Assembly: GCA_938035945.1 (NCBI GenBank)
Contig: CALHOU010000013.1
Location: 1-50,839 of the forward strand
Reading direction: 5' to 3'
From: an uncultured Granulosicoccaceae bacterium
Lineage (GTDB): Bacteria > Pseudomonadota > Gammaproteobacteria > Granulosicoccales > Granulosicoccaceae
Length of the DNA: 50,839 nt
Translations under genes and position numbers: made by a program
Shown here: in pieces, positions 25,896 through 34,984 of the stretch
Position numbering within the stretch: position 1 is the first letter of the stretch
How the letters are laid out: each line of letters begins with the position of its first letter
The notes under the pieces: model-generated
What the model was told of the DNA's origin: nothing
Seen by the model: the letters and a program-made list of their open reading frames with translations, nothing else
The model's database searches: none

Positions 25896-27505
25896 GCACG
25901 TGCTTGTTCACGCAAAGCGTACTTTTGAATTTTACCGGTAGCGGTTTTGGGCAGTTCGCCAAACACAATCTTCTTGGGCCGCTTAAAACGCGCAATGGTA
26001 TTACCGACGTGATCAATCAACTCGCTTTCCGTCACTGTGGCGCCTTGTTTTAAGGTCACAAAAGCACACGGCGTTTCACCCCATTTTTCATCCGGCATGG
26101 CCACAACGGCCGCTTCTGCTACGGCCTCATGCTTGTATAAGGCACTTTCTATTTCAACCGATGAGATATTTTCACCGCCTGAAATGATGATGTCTTTTGC
26201 GCGATCTTTTATTTGCACGTAGCCATCAGCATGGACAACAGCTAAATCACCGGTCCAAAACCAACCGTCACGTAACGATTCCGACGTTGCCTCTTCATTC
26301 GCCAAATAGCCTTTCATGATGGTGTTTCCGCGTAAAACAATCTCGCCCATTTGCTCACCATCATGTGCAACCGGCTTGGGCGGAGAACCGGCCAGCACAT
26401 CAACAGCTTCATTCATGGGAAAGCGCACACCTTGACGGGCAACTAATTCAGAACGCTCTGCCGCTGATAAATCTGACCAGTGTAATTGCGGTGCTGCTTG
26501 CAAGACGTGGCCATAGGTTTCAGTTAAACCATAGACGTGCATGATATTAAAACCAAACTCACCCATACGTTGAATCACCGCAGCCGGTGGCGGCGCGCCT
26601 GCCGTCATTACCTCAATGGTTCGATCGAAGGTTTTCTGATCGGCTTTTGGTGCGTTTGCCATCATGTTTAATACAATAGGCGCGCCACCAAAATGTGTGA
26701 CCGAGTGTTCTTCAATAAGCTCGAACATCTTCTTAGGGTCGACATAGCGCAAACAGATGACCGTTCCAGCCATGGCCGCCATCGTCCAAGCGTGACCCCA
26801 ACCATTGCAGTGAAACATGGGCACTGAATACAAATACACCGGATGCCTAGGTATCGCCCAACCCATCACCGTCCCCATCGACATAAGGTATGAGCCACGA
26901 TGATGATACAAAACACCTTTTGGGCGGCCGGTTGTGCCAGAGGTGTAGTTCAATGCCAATGTTTGCCATTCATCTTCAGGCATTTCACCTTTGTCGTTGG
27001 CATCGCCTGCGCTGATAAATGCATCGTAGTCTATTGAGCCATCAACGCTTACATCCGTTGCCGGGGCAGCTGCATCGTTGATAACAACAACCTTCATTGC
27101 ACTGCCGCGCGCGGCTATAGCATCCAAAGCGCTGGGCAGCAATTCTGTGTCGACGATTAATGCTTTAGCATTTCCGTGATCAAGAATATAACTGATGGTG
27201 TCAGCATCTAGTCGTGTGTTAATCGTGTTGAGTACCGCACCGCTCATGGGCACACCAAAGTGCGCTTCGAAAAGCTCAGGCGTATTGAACGCAAGCACCG
27301 CAACCGTATCTTCACGTTGGATACCAATGCTTTTTAATGCGCTGGCCAACTGACAGCAACGATCTCTGGACTGGGCCCAAGTGTATTGGCGATCGTTATA
27401 AACGACAGCCATGTGATCAGGATAAACATCAGCTGTGCGGTGCAAGAACGACAGTGGCGTTAATGGCACATGATTAGCTTGTTGCGGTTGGTAGTTATCG
27501 GTCAC
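25892..27505 (-). CDS. acyl-CoA ligase, DmdB-like
   Basis: This 537-residue AMP-forming ligase joins CoA to a carboxylate. The P-loop is YTSGTTGRPKGVLYHHRG near residue 185, with YGLTETYGH near residue 330, GWFWTGDLAV near residue 415, and the C-terminal catalytic Lys in KTATGKIQKYALR. The overall sequence, such as PMFHCNGWGHAW, resembles the medium-chain ligases that include DmdB (methylmercaptopropionate-CoA ligase). It is last in an operon with the DmdA-type gene, separated from the fused dehydrogenase by 8 bp. Activation of methylmercaptopropionate is the leading inference; a general short- or medium-chain fatty acid role cannot be excluded. Confidence 0.85.
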   Translation of the reverse strand: MTDNYQPQQANHVPLTPLSFLHRTADVYPDHMAVVYNDRQYTWAQSRDRCCQLASALKSIGIQREDTVAVLAFNTPELFEAHFGVPMSGAVLNTINTRLDADTISYILDHGNAKALIVDTELLPSALDAIAARGSAMKVVVINDAAAPATDVSVDGSIDYDAFISAGDANDKGEMPEDEWQTLALNYTSGTTGRPKGVLYHHRGSYLMSMGTVMGWAIPRHPVYLYSVPMFHCNGWGHAWTMAAMAGTVICLRYVDPKKMFELIEEHSVTHFGGAPIVLNMMANAPKADQKTFDRTIEVMTAGAPPPAAVIQRMGEFGFNIMHVYGLTETYGHVLQAAPQLHWSDLSAAERSELVARQGVRFPMNEAVDVLAGSPPKPVAHDGEQMGEIVLRGNTIMKGYLANEEATSESLRDGWFWTGDLAVVHADGYVQIKDRAKDIIISGGENISSVEIESALYKHEAVAEAAVVAMPDEKWGETPCAFVTLKQGATVTESELIDHVGNTIARFKRPKKIVFGELPKTATGKIQKYALREQARA

Positions 27506-27513
27506 AGTGATTC

Positions 27514-29817
27514 TCAGTTACGTAACGCGCCACCCACGTGCAACACATGATGAATACGAGCACGTGTTTGTGGTGTTTGCGCTAGTTTGACAAAATTTTC
27601 TCGTTCACGAGCATACAAATCATCTTCAGTTACAGCTGTTGATTCACCTTTCTCGTGACAAACAACATTGGCAATATGCATTGCTACGGTTTTATCGTGC
27701 GGGTAAAAATCACCGCTGGCTATTCCCTTATCCATAAACGCTGTCATCTGATCTATACAATCGCCACCGGCGAGCATGATCAGCGACTCGGTAGGCGGTT
27801 TATACCCGGGAGCCAAGGCTTTTAGTTTTTTTAATGCCGCAGTGTATAAACGATCCCGGTTGATGACAGTTTCATCGCGCACCTCATCGTAGTAACACAG
27901 CTTGGCCGAGATCTCAGGGGATGAACCAGAAGCTCCATAGCCAATGTTCATCCAGGTTTTCCAAGCAGCCTCTTCCCAATTGCCCGAGTTCATATACCAG
28001 CGTAGATACGTCTCTTTAACACCGCCACCTGAGGGCAATACACCAACACCTGACTCAACTAAACCCATGACCGAATTACTGTGCACAACCAATGCGTCAC
28101 AATGCAACAACACTTCAAAGCCGCCGCCTAGCGACAAACCCGAGGGCGCACCCACTACGGGAACCGGTGTGTATTTTAATGCTTTGACCGCTAGTTGAAA
28201 TCGGTGTAGAAACGCATCCATGCCGGCAAAATCGTCATTATCGATGTACCCAAGAAACGCGTTCAAATCAACCCCAGCAGAATAGTGTTGTGCATCGTTG
28301 TGAACCAATATTCCTCGACCGTGATCTTCAGCGCACTGTTGCACGATGGCCATAGATTCATCGGTGAGCGCGTTAGCTTTGCTGTGAAATTCAATTAAAC
28401 GGTAGTCATCATCAATGACATACAAACTGGCAGCTCGATTGCTGGCGATCGGTTTAAGCGTTTGTTTGAGTAGATGAAAGCGAACCACACCCTGCGGTAA
28501 GTCGATTGGGTTTTTCGAGCCATCAGCGTGCGTCACTTTTAGCTCGCCCTTTACCGACTGATAGAACGGCGCCCCGCGTGTTAACACTGCAGGAACCGGC
28601 TGATCTAGTTCTTCGAGCAAAGTTGCGACAGTAGTGGCGCCTAGGGCATCGATCATTTCAAACGGGCCACGAATCCAATTAAACCCTAGCTTCATCGCAT
28701 CATCAATAGCTTGCGGTGAATCGGTTACATCACCAAGCAAACTTGCCGCATAGCCTAAAACGCGTCCCAACACATGCCGGCAAAACATCGCGTCTTGATC
28801 GTTACCTTCAATGAGATTAACTAAAGCCTCTTGTTGTTCAGCTTGTGCGGCCGCTGCCAGTACGGCCCGGTCTGGCAGCTGTGCAATAGCCTCGCGGTAC
28901 GCACCAGTAGCAAGATCTCTTGCCTGGCGTACACCATCAATTGAGTGATAAAACCCACCCAGGCCTTTATTACCGGTAAAGCCTTTATCAATCATGCTAT
29001 TGATCAACGCATTCTCGGCACCCACGGCGTGAAAGGCATCACCCTCAGGTAGAATGCTGCGCAAAGAGCGCACAACATCAGCCATTAAGTCGATACCGAT
29101 TAGGTCATACAAACCGAACACACCCGTTTTAGGTATGCCCATTGGCCGGCCCATTAGGGCATCGGCGTGTTCAATCGGTATACCGGTTTTTATCGCCTCA
29201 TCGATGCCTACTTGCAAAGCAAATACGCCAATCCGGTTTCCTAAAAAACCTGGCGTGTCACCGCACTGCACAACCCCTTTACCCATAACACGATCATTGA
29301 AGTCAGCTAACTTCGCAATTACATCAGGATGCGTGTGTTCACCACGAACCAATTCCAACAAACGCATATAGCGAACAGGATTGAAGTAGTGCGTTATTGC
29401 AAAGCGCTGCTGAAATTCAACTGGCATTGACTCAACAAGCAATGAGATGGGGATAGTCGATGTGTTGGAGGTGACGATACAAGTGTCTTTAATCGTATCG
29501 TTAAGTCGTGCATAGAGTTCTTTTTTTATGTCGAGCCGTTCGACAATCGCTTCAACAATCCAGTCGACATCTTGTAACTGAGCAAAATCATCGCGTGTAT
29601 TGCCCACTTTTATATTATTGGCGCAACGTTTATGCACTAACGCCGGAGGCTCTGATGCTATTAATCGTTCGACTGCTTGCTCGGCTCTTTCATTAGCACT
29701 GCCCTCTCCGGGAATATCGAGCAACAATACTTCCAACCCTGCATTGGCGATTTGCCCAGCAATGCCCGAGCCCATGGTGCCTGCACCAATCACAGCGATT
29801 TTTTTAAACGTCGTCAT
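27514..29817 (-). CDS. 3-hydroxyacyl-CoA dehydrogenase/enoyl-CoA hydratase
   Basis: This 767-residue bifunctional protein has the reverse domain order of FadB, like FadN: an NAD-binding 3-hydroxyacyl-CoA dehydrogenase domain first (IAVIGAGTMGSGIAGQIANAG, CGDTPGFLGNRIG), then a second dehydrogenase C-domain, and an enoyl-CoA hydratase domain at about 470-690 (SAGVDLNAFLG, GLSLGGGFEVLLHCD, LVESGVGVLPSGGGVKE). It lies between the DmdA-type gene (12 bp upstream) and the DmdB-like ligase (8 bp downstream). It could oxidise the CoA products of DMSP demethylation or general fatty acids. No DmdC-type acyl-CoA dehydrogenase is in the window. Confidence 0.88.
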   Translation of the reverse strand: MTTFKKIAVIGAGTMGSGIAGQIANAGLEVLLLDIPGEGSANERAEQAVERLIASEPPALVHKRCANNIKVGNTRDDFAQLQDVDWIVEAIVERLDIKKELYARLNDTIKDTCIVTSNTSTIPISLLVESMPVEFQQRFAITHYFNPVRYMRLLELVRGEHTHPDVIAKLADFNDRVMGKGVVQCGDTPGFLGNRIGVFALQVGIDEAIKTGIPIEHADALMGRPMGIPKTGVFGLYDLIGIDLMADVVRSLRSILPEGDAFHAVGAENALINSMIDKGFTGNKGLGGFYHSIDGVRQARDLATGAYREAIAQLPDRAVLAAAAQAEQQEALVNLIEGNDQDAMFCRHVLGRVLGYAASLLGDVTDSPQAIDDAMKLGFNWIRGPFEMIDALGATTVATLLEELDQPVPAVLTRGAPFYQSVKGELKVTHADGSKNPIDLPQGVVRFHLLKQTLKPIASNRAASLYVIDDDYRLIEFHSKANALTDESMAIVQQCAEDHGRGILVHNDAQHYSAGVDLNAFLGYIDNDDFAGMDAFLHRFQLAVKALKYTPVPVVGAPSGLSLGGGFEVLLHCDALVVHSNSVMGLVESGVGVLPSGGGVKETYLRWYMNSGNWEEAAWKTWMNIGYGASGSSPEISAKLCYYDEVRDETVINRDRLYTAALKKLKALAPGYKPPTESLIMLAGGDCIDQMTAFMDKGIASGDFYPHDKTVAMHIANVVCHEKGESTAVTEDDLYARERENFVKLAQTPQTRARIHHVLHVGGALRN

Positions 29818-29829
29818 AGTCGTATTTTT

Positions 29830-30981
29830 CTACGTTATACCGGCAGCGGCAAAGTCGAAGGGTATGGACATTATCAATGCACTCTCCGAGGTACCGTCCA
29901 ACAATTGAATCTCAATTGATTCACTGCCATCAAAGAACTCTGACTCCATCATAACGGTTACAAGCTGATGCCGATAGCGAGGCGACCAAGCTTGTGTCCC
30001 GAGTCTGCCAATAGGCTGCCCATCTTTATTCAAAACAAAGCTGTTAATCGGATCAATCGCAACCGGCTTGGCACCCGCAGGTGCGGACAATACCAACCCA
30101 CGTATACGCCGGTCTAAACCTGCCGCCTTTTGTTGACGTAACGCGCTTATCGATAGAGAGTCGGTATCAACATCAAGATCGAAAAACGAATCCAATCCTG
30201 ATTCAAGCACCGTGTGCCGCATCGTCATATCGTTTCCAAACGACAACAGACCACTCTCCATGCGTTCAATTAAATTTGGGCATCCTGGGCGGACGTTTAA
30301 ATCTTCGCCCTCGCTAAACAAGGCATCGTATAGTTTCATTCCCACACTGGCATCATCAACGTAAATTTCAAATCCGCCCTGCTTACTCCAACCCGAACGC
30401 GCAACGTTCATACTATGCCCTTCAAATGGCATTGAGCGAAAACGAAAGAAACGAATATCTTTCACCTCATCACCAAAAACGCGCGCCATTAGATCATCCG
30501 CTTTAGGCCCCTGCACCGCCAGCGGCCACACATCAGGTTCATGTACCGTTACGTCTAATTTACCTGCCGTGGCCAAACCCTTGGCCCACAGTAATACATC
30601 CGAATCAGCAACGGATAACCACCAGTGATCATCGGCTAACTTCAACGCAACCGGGTCATTGATTAAATACCCATGCTCATCAACCAGCGGGGTATAAACA
30701 CACCGCCCAACCACAACCTTAGATATGTCTCGCGGTGTCATCCATTGCACCAGCCTCTGCGCATCAGGGCCTTTAATATCCACTTGGCGTTCCACCCCAA
30801 CATCCCACACTTGTACGTGCTCGCACAAATGCCAGTAGTCTGCTTCCACCGATTCAAATTCGGTGGGTAGCAACATGTGGTTATAAACGGTGAACGCTTT
30901 CACACCGTGTTGTTGTACACGGCTGGTAAAAGGCGTAGAACGAAGGCGGTTTGATATCGCCAAATGGGGCATTGCACTCAT
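29830..30981 (-). CDS. dmdA: DMSP demethylase, DmdA type
   Basis: This GcvT-fold protein closely resembles Pelagibacter-type DmdA, which moves a methyl group from DMSP to tetrahydrofolate, leaving methylmercaptopropionate. Diagnostic stretches are AISNRLRSTPFTSRV at the N-terminus, WDVGVERQVDIKGPDA, IADSD-like SVADSDVLLWAKGLA, PLAVQGPKADDLM, VARSGWSKQGGFEIYV and GCPNLIERMESGLLSFGND. I use the ATG at 30981 (383 residues), which fits the DmdA N-terminus; an upstream GTG/TTG-type start would overlap the divergent psuK. Recall of the Pelagibacter sequence is from memory; distinguishing true DmdA from close aminomethyltransferases needs a tree. Confidence 0.82.
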   Translation of the reverse strand: MSAMPHLAISNRLRSTPFTSRVQQHGVKAFTVYNHMLLPTEFESVEADYWHLCEHVQVWDVGVERQVDIKGPDAQRLVQWMTPRDISKVVVGRCVYTPLVDEHGYLINDPVALKLADDHWWLSVADSDVLLWAKGLATAGKLDVTVHEPDVWPLAVQGPKADDLMARVFGDEVKDIRFFRFRSMPFEGHSMNVARSGWSKQGGFEIYVDDASVGMKLYDALFSEGEDLNVRPGCPNLIERMESGLLSFGNDMTMRHTVLESGLDSFFDLDVDTDSLSISALRQQKAAGLDRRIRGLVLSAPAGAKPVAIDPINSFVLNKDGQPIGRLGTQAWSPRYRHQLVTVMMESEFFDGSESIEIQLLDGTSESALIMSIPFDFAAAGIT

Positions 30982-31010
30982 GAACTTCGCTGCCATCAAT
31001 AGGGTAAGAT

Positions 31011-31922
31011 GTGGCCATGCCAACACCTGATAACAACACCATTAACCTGACGATTATCGGTGGACTTTTGGTGGATGATATTGCAATCTCGTCGGAAAAT
31101 CTCAAGCTGGGCAGCTCAAATCCAGTCAAGTGGCAACACAGGCTAGGTGGCGTCGCAACCAACGTTGCGCGAGTCGCAGCGCAACAACTCGATGTCATGC
31201 TTATTGCCAGTACCGGTGACGATTCTCATGGCCAGTTGCTCGCCCATTTACTGGCCGAACGGGCTATTTCATCGGCATTGGTGGTTTGGAGTGGGCAAGC
31301 GTCTGATCGCTACACCGCTGTACTCAATCCCGATGGCGAACTGTATATTGGTTTAGCCGATGCGCAACTGGCCGAAAAAATGCGCTGGAGCGATATCGAG
31401 CAGCGCCTACCCGAACAACGACCCAGTGCTTTTTTGTTAGATGCGAATTTGTCGGCCAATTGTTTATCTGACACGGTTACAGCACTGCAAACTCATTACA
31501 AAACACCACCACCGATCTATGCACTTGCCGTGTCCCCTGCAAAGGCGGTGCGATGGCTCGACACAGCCGACAAGGTGGATGTGCTGCTGTGCAATCGGCG
31601 CGAAGCTGCTGCGTTAACAAATTTGAATTGGCAATCCGACATCAATAGGATGGCTGACGCTCTAATGGAAAAACAATTTTCAGGCTTTGTTATCACCGAT
31701 GGGAGCGATTCGATACTGGTACAAGATCGGCAAATACGCACCATTATTGATGTACCTCAAATTCACATCGCGAAAAACGTAAACGGTGCTGGGGACGCCA
31801 TGGCGGCCGCCAGCATAGTGCAGATAATCAAAGGGCAAAGCTTGGCCCAAGCAGTTGCGTCAGCCGGATTAGATGCGGCGCGCGCGGTCTTGAGCGGCGA
31901 TGTGGAACCACCGCAAGTCTAA
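31011..31922 (+). CDS. psuK: PfkB-family kinase, probable pseudouridine kinase
   Basis: This 303-residue ribokinase-like sugar kinase has IIGGLLVDDI at the N-terminus, LGGVATNVARVAA (sugar-binding) near residue 45 and the catalytic NVNGAGDAMAAASI near residue 258, where Asp is the base. The next gene is psuG, and the psuK-psuG pair is the known route to phosphorylate pseudouridine and cleave it to uracil and ribose 5-phosphate, so the function follows from context. Starts at 31011 and 31017 are both possible. Its ATG is only 29 bp from the divergent dmdA start. Confidence 0.85.
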   Translation: MAMPTPDNNTINLTIIGGLLVDDIAISSENLKLGSSNPVKWQHRLGGVATNVARVAAQQLDVMLIASTGDDSHGQLLAHLLAERAISSALVVWSGQASDRYTAVLNPDGELYIGLADAQLAEKMRWSDIEQRLPEQRPSAFLLDANLSANCLSDTVTALQTHYKTPPPIYALAVSPAKAVRWLDTADKVDVLLCNRREAAALTNLNWQSDINRMADALMEKQFSGFVITDGSDSILVQDRQIRTIIDVPQIHIAKNVNGAGDAMAAASIVQIIKGQSLAQAVASAGLDAARAVLSGDVEPPQV

Positions 31923-31952
31923 CTATTTATAAGGTAAGCGAATTTAATAATT

Positions 31953-32864
31953 ATGCATCCATCAGTTTCAGCCTCTCCCGACGTAAAACACGCGATTGAA
32001 AGCAACAAGGCGGTAGTGGCATTAGAGAGCACCATTATCACCCATGGCATGCCCTATCCACAAAATTTAGAAACAGCACAAGCCGTTGAAGCAAAGGTAA
32101 TAGCCGCCGGCGCAACACCAGCCACCATCGCTGTGCTCAATGGTGAATTAAAAGTTGGACTTGATGATGCGCAACTCGATGCATTGGCACAATCCACTGG
32201 TGCGGCTAAGCTATCGCGCGCCGACCTAAGCTTCGCCATCGCGCAACGAGCCACCGGCTCAACCACGGTAGCGGCAACTATGATTGCCGCACACCTTGCA
32301 GGCATAGAGGTATTCGCCACCGGTGGTATCGGCGGTGTGCATCGAGGAGCGGAAAATACATTCGACATATCCGCTGACCTGCAAGAACTGGCCATCACGC
32401 CAGTAACCGTTGTATCAGCTGGCGCCAAAGCCATTTTGGATATTCCAAAAACACTGGAAGTGTTAGAAACACTTGGTGTACCGGTTATTGCCTATGGACA
32501 GAAAAACTTACCCGCCTTCTGGTCGTGCGACAGCGGTATCCCCGCCCCGCTTAGCGTCAATTCAACCAAAGAAATCGTAGACTTTATACAAACGCGTAAA
32601 ATGCTTGGCATCAAGGGTGGCGTGTTAATTGGCAATCCAGTACCCAGTGCAGATGAAATCCCTAAAAACAGAATGGATCTGACTATTGCGCAAGCCATAG
32701 ACGATGCCAAACAGGCTGGCGTTACTGGCAAAGACGTTACACCTTGGTTGCTTGGTCACATCGTTAAATTGACCGAAGGTAATAGTTTAGTAACCAATCA
32801 GGCTTTAATTAAGAACAACGCGGACCTGGCGGCTCGCCTGGCCGTTGATTTGGCAAATACATGA
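31953..32864 (+). CDS. psuG: pseudouridine-5'-phosphate glycosidase
   Basis: PsuG reversibly splits pseudouridine 5'-phosphate into ribose 5-phosphate and uracil. The 303-residue protein begins VVALESTIITHGMPYPQN, and continues LSRADLSFAIAQRATGSTTVAATM and FATGGIGGVHRGAENTFDIS, all family signatures, with YGQKNLPAFW and GVLIGNPVP later. It is 30 bp after psuK on the same strand and overlaps the cysG start as ATGA, so psuK, psuG and cysG form one operon. Confidence 0.95.
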   Translation: MHPSVSASPDVKHAIESNKAVVALESTIITHGMPYPQNLETAQAVEAKVIAAGATPATIAVLNGELKVGLDDAQLDALAQSTGAAKLSRADLSFAIAQRATGSTTVAATMIAAHLAGIEVFATGGIGGVHRGAENTFDISADLQELAITPVTVVSAGAKAILDIPKTLEVLETLGVPVIAYGQKNLPAFWSCDSGIPAPLSVNSTKEIVDFIQTRKMLGIKGGVLIGNPVPSADEIPKNRMDLTIAQAIDDAKQAGVTGKDVTPWLLGHIVKLTEGNSLVTNQALIKNNADLAARLAVDLANT

Positions 32865-34249
32865 ACACGAATCAACATCGCTTCGCCATGTTCGTTGATG
32901 TGCAAGGCGTTGCAGCCTTGGTCGTCGGAGGCGGCCCAGTTGCGCTGAGAAAGACACGCCGGCTGATCGATGCAGGCGCTGTTGTTACGGTGGTTGCACC
33001 CAAGCTACACGATGATTTTTCTGTGCTAAAAACGGTACACCTGCTAGAACGCGAATTTGAAGAGCCCGACCTACAAGACAAGAAGATCGTTGTGGCTGCA
33101 ACCAACTCAGTTGAATCCAATCGCCATATTGCAAAGCTGGCAAAGCAACAGGGCGCTCAGGTTAATGTTGCAAACGACCCAAGCGCTGGCAGTTTTATCA
33201 TGCCATCATTGGTCGATAGAACACCCTTACTCATCGCGATATCCAGCGGCGGCGCATCCCCCGTTTTGTCTCGATTGCTAACGGCACGCATAGAAGCGTT
33301 CATCCCAAACAGTTTTGCAAAACTAGCAAGCTTTGCCGGTGCCTATCGTGAACAGATTAAATCAAGCATTGATGGCTGGCGTACGCGACGCCGATTCTGG
33401 GAACAGCAACTCGGTGGACGCGTTGGTGAACTCGTGCTGCAAGAGCGCGATGCCGAAGCCAGAGCCGCATTGGAATCGGCTATCTCGCAATACCAATCAA
33501 ACGATATTCAGGGCGAAGTCTATTTAGTGGGTGCAGGTCCAGGCGACCCGGATTTACTCAGCTTTCGCGCTCTACGTTTAATGCAGCATGTGGACGTGGT
33601 TTTTTATGATCGTCTGGTATCGCAAGCCATACTGGATTTAGTCAAACCAGATGCTGAACGCATCTACGTAGGTAAACAGCGTAGCGATCACGCCATGCCG
33701 CAAGATACGATAAATCAACAACTGGTTAGTCATGCAAAGTTAGGTAAGCGCGTGTTACGGCTAAAAGGTGGCGACCCGTTTATTTTTGGTCGCGGCGGTG
33801 AGGAAATTGAACAACTGCACGAACACAAGATCGCGTTTCAAGTCGTGCCGGGAGTTACCGCTGCCGCAGGCTGCGCCAGTTACGCGGGCATCCCTCTTAC
33901 CCACCGCGACCACGCGCATGCGTGCGTGTTTGTCACAGGTCACCTTAAAAACAACACCATCGATCTGAATTGGCCCGCGCTCGCTCAGCCGATGCAAACT
34001 GTCGTTGTCTATATGGGATTGGTTGGCTTACCGCAAATCGTGGCTAAGCTGATTGAACACGATATGCCAACTACTACACCCATTGCCCTTATTTCTCGCG
34101 GTACAACCATTCATCAAACCGTGGTTACCGGAACGCTGGAAAACATTGTTGAGAAAGTACAAAACAGTGAGGTGAAAGCGCCTACGCTCACAATCATTGG
34201 TGATGTGGTGAATTTGCGAGAAAAACTAAACTGGTTTGAACAAAGTTGA
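32861..34249 (+). CDS. cysG: siroheme synthase (trifunctional CysG)
   Basis: CysG makes siroheme from uroporphyrinogen III for sulfite and nitrite reductases. The N-terminal dehydrogenase/ferrochelatase half (residues 1-210) has ALVVGGGPVALRKTRRLIDAGA and AATNSVESNRHIA; the C-terminal SAM-dependent methyltransferase half (about 215-455) has VYLVGAGPGDPDLLSFRALR, FYDRLVS, LKGGDPFIFGRGGEE and VVPGVTAAAGC. The length of 462 is standard. It overlaps psuG by four bases, an odd operon partner, and is convergent with soxZ at 20 bp. A separate CbiX chelatase nearby is partly redundant with it. Confidence 0.95.
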   Translation: MNTNQHRFAMFVDVQGVAALVVGGGPVALRKTRRLIDAGAVVTVVAPKLHDDFSVLKTVHLLEREFEEPDLQDKKIVVAATNSVESNRHIAKLAKQQGAQVNVANDPSAGSFIMPSLVDRTPLLIAISSGGASPVLSRLLTARIEAFIPNSFAKLASFAGAYREQIKSSIDGWRTRRRFWEQQLGGRVGELVLQERDAEARAALESAISQYQSNDIQGEVYLVGAGPGDPDLLSFRALRLMQHVDVVFYDRLVSQAILDLVKPDAERIYVGKQRSDHAMPQDTINQQLVSHAKLGKRVLRLKGGDPFIFGRGGEEIEQLHEHKIAFQVVPGVTAAAGCASYAGIPLTHRDHAHACVFVTGHLKNNTIDLNWPALAQPMQTVVVYMGLVGLPQIVAKLIEHDMPTTTPIALISRGTTIHQTVVTGTLENIVEKVQNSEVKAPTLTIIGDVVNLREKLNWFEQS

Positions 34250-34269
34250 ATTACTAGTGTGTTTTAAGG

Positions 34270-34584
34270 CTAAATAATTTTAGCTAACTGCTCGCCACCC
34301 TTGCCTTGGTTATCAACCCAGGTCACTTTAATCAGCTCATCCTCTGCTGCGCCATTTAGCTCAAGCGAAATCGCAGGATTTCTCGATACAAGCGGTCCAA
34401 GCTCAAGTGCGGCAACCCGTTTATCATTATGAAACACATCCAAATGCGTAAGGTACCAAGCAGGAATAACCGTGCCCATGCTATCTTTGCGCAATCCACT
34501 TTCCATTGGATGACTGATGCGCAAATCAATAAAAGTTGACTTGTTCGCGATACGCGTTCTGATATCAACACTGCCCACACTCAT
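34270..34584 (-). CDS. soxZ: sulfur carrier subunit SoxZ
   Basis: SoxZ partners SoxY as the carrier on which thiosulfate sulfur is oxidised in the periplasm. The protein (104 residues from the ATG at 34584) has STFIDLRISHPMESGLRKDSMG and PAWYLTHLDVFHNDK, which are characteristic. A TTG three codons upstream would overlap the soxY stop and is less likely. It is immediately after soxY. No soxA, soxX, soxB or soxCD gene is in this window, so the pair stands apart from a full Sox cluster here. Confidence 0.9.
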   Translation of the reverse strand: MSVGSVDIRTRIANKSTFIDLRISHPMESGLRKDSMGTVIPAWYLTHLDVFHNDKRVAALELGPLVSRNPAISLELNGAAEDELIKVTWVDNQGKGGEQLAKII

Positions 34585-34586
34585 GA

Positions 34587-34973
34587 CTAGCAATTCTCTC
34601 CAAGCGATTTAACTTGTACCGAGTTTCCGTGCCAACCTGTTTTAGTTTCAACAAGTGCAGTAATAATTGCGGCCTGTTGTAACTGCAAATGTGTTGAGAG
34701 CTTTGGTACAAGCATTGGATTGGATGTATCGAGCTCAGCAACTTTGGATACATTGTGATTATCGAGCAGTAAAACAATTTTTAAAGTGCCCGGTACATCC
34801 GACTCAACACCCACTGGTACCACGGCACCATTGGCCGCATCTTCGGGCACCAAAAGCTGAACACGCGTGTCTGGCTTTACGTTTGACGCGTTAAACGAAT
34901 CGCCAAGCAACGCATTGGGTATGCCCATGGCGCCAACGAGACCAACTTGTTTTATCCAATCGCGTCGCTGCAT
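34587..34973 (-). CDS. soxY: SoxY-like sulfur carrier with unusual C-terminus
   Basis: The 128-residue protein begins QRRDWIKQVGLVGAMG, a Tat-type signal, and continues with a SoxY fold (RVQLLVPEDAANGAVVPVGVES, LLLDNHNVSKVAELD). SoxY normally ends in GGCGG, the swinging arm whose Cys holds the sulfur chain. Here it ends in SLGENC, with a terminal Cys but no flanking glycines. Other reading frames at the 3' end do not give GGCGG, so a simple frameshift does not explain it. It is just ahead of soxZ and 11 bp behind cbiX. Whether it still carries sulfur is open. Confidence 0.85.
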   Translation of the reverse strand: MQRRDWIKQVGLVGAMGIPNALLGDSFNASNVKPDTRVQLLVPEDAANGAVVPVGVESDVPGTLKIVLLLDNHNVSKVAELDTSNPMLVPKLSTHLQLQQAAIITALVETKTGWHGNSVQVKSLGENC

Positions 34974-34984
34974 AGTTGAGGGTT

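Noticed and set aside
34560..34620. Frameshift as the cause of the odd SoxY tail
   Set aside because: Neither alternative frame before the stop encodes GGCGG, so a single indel does not restore the usual tail.
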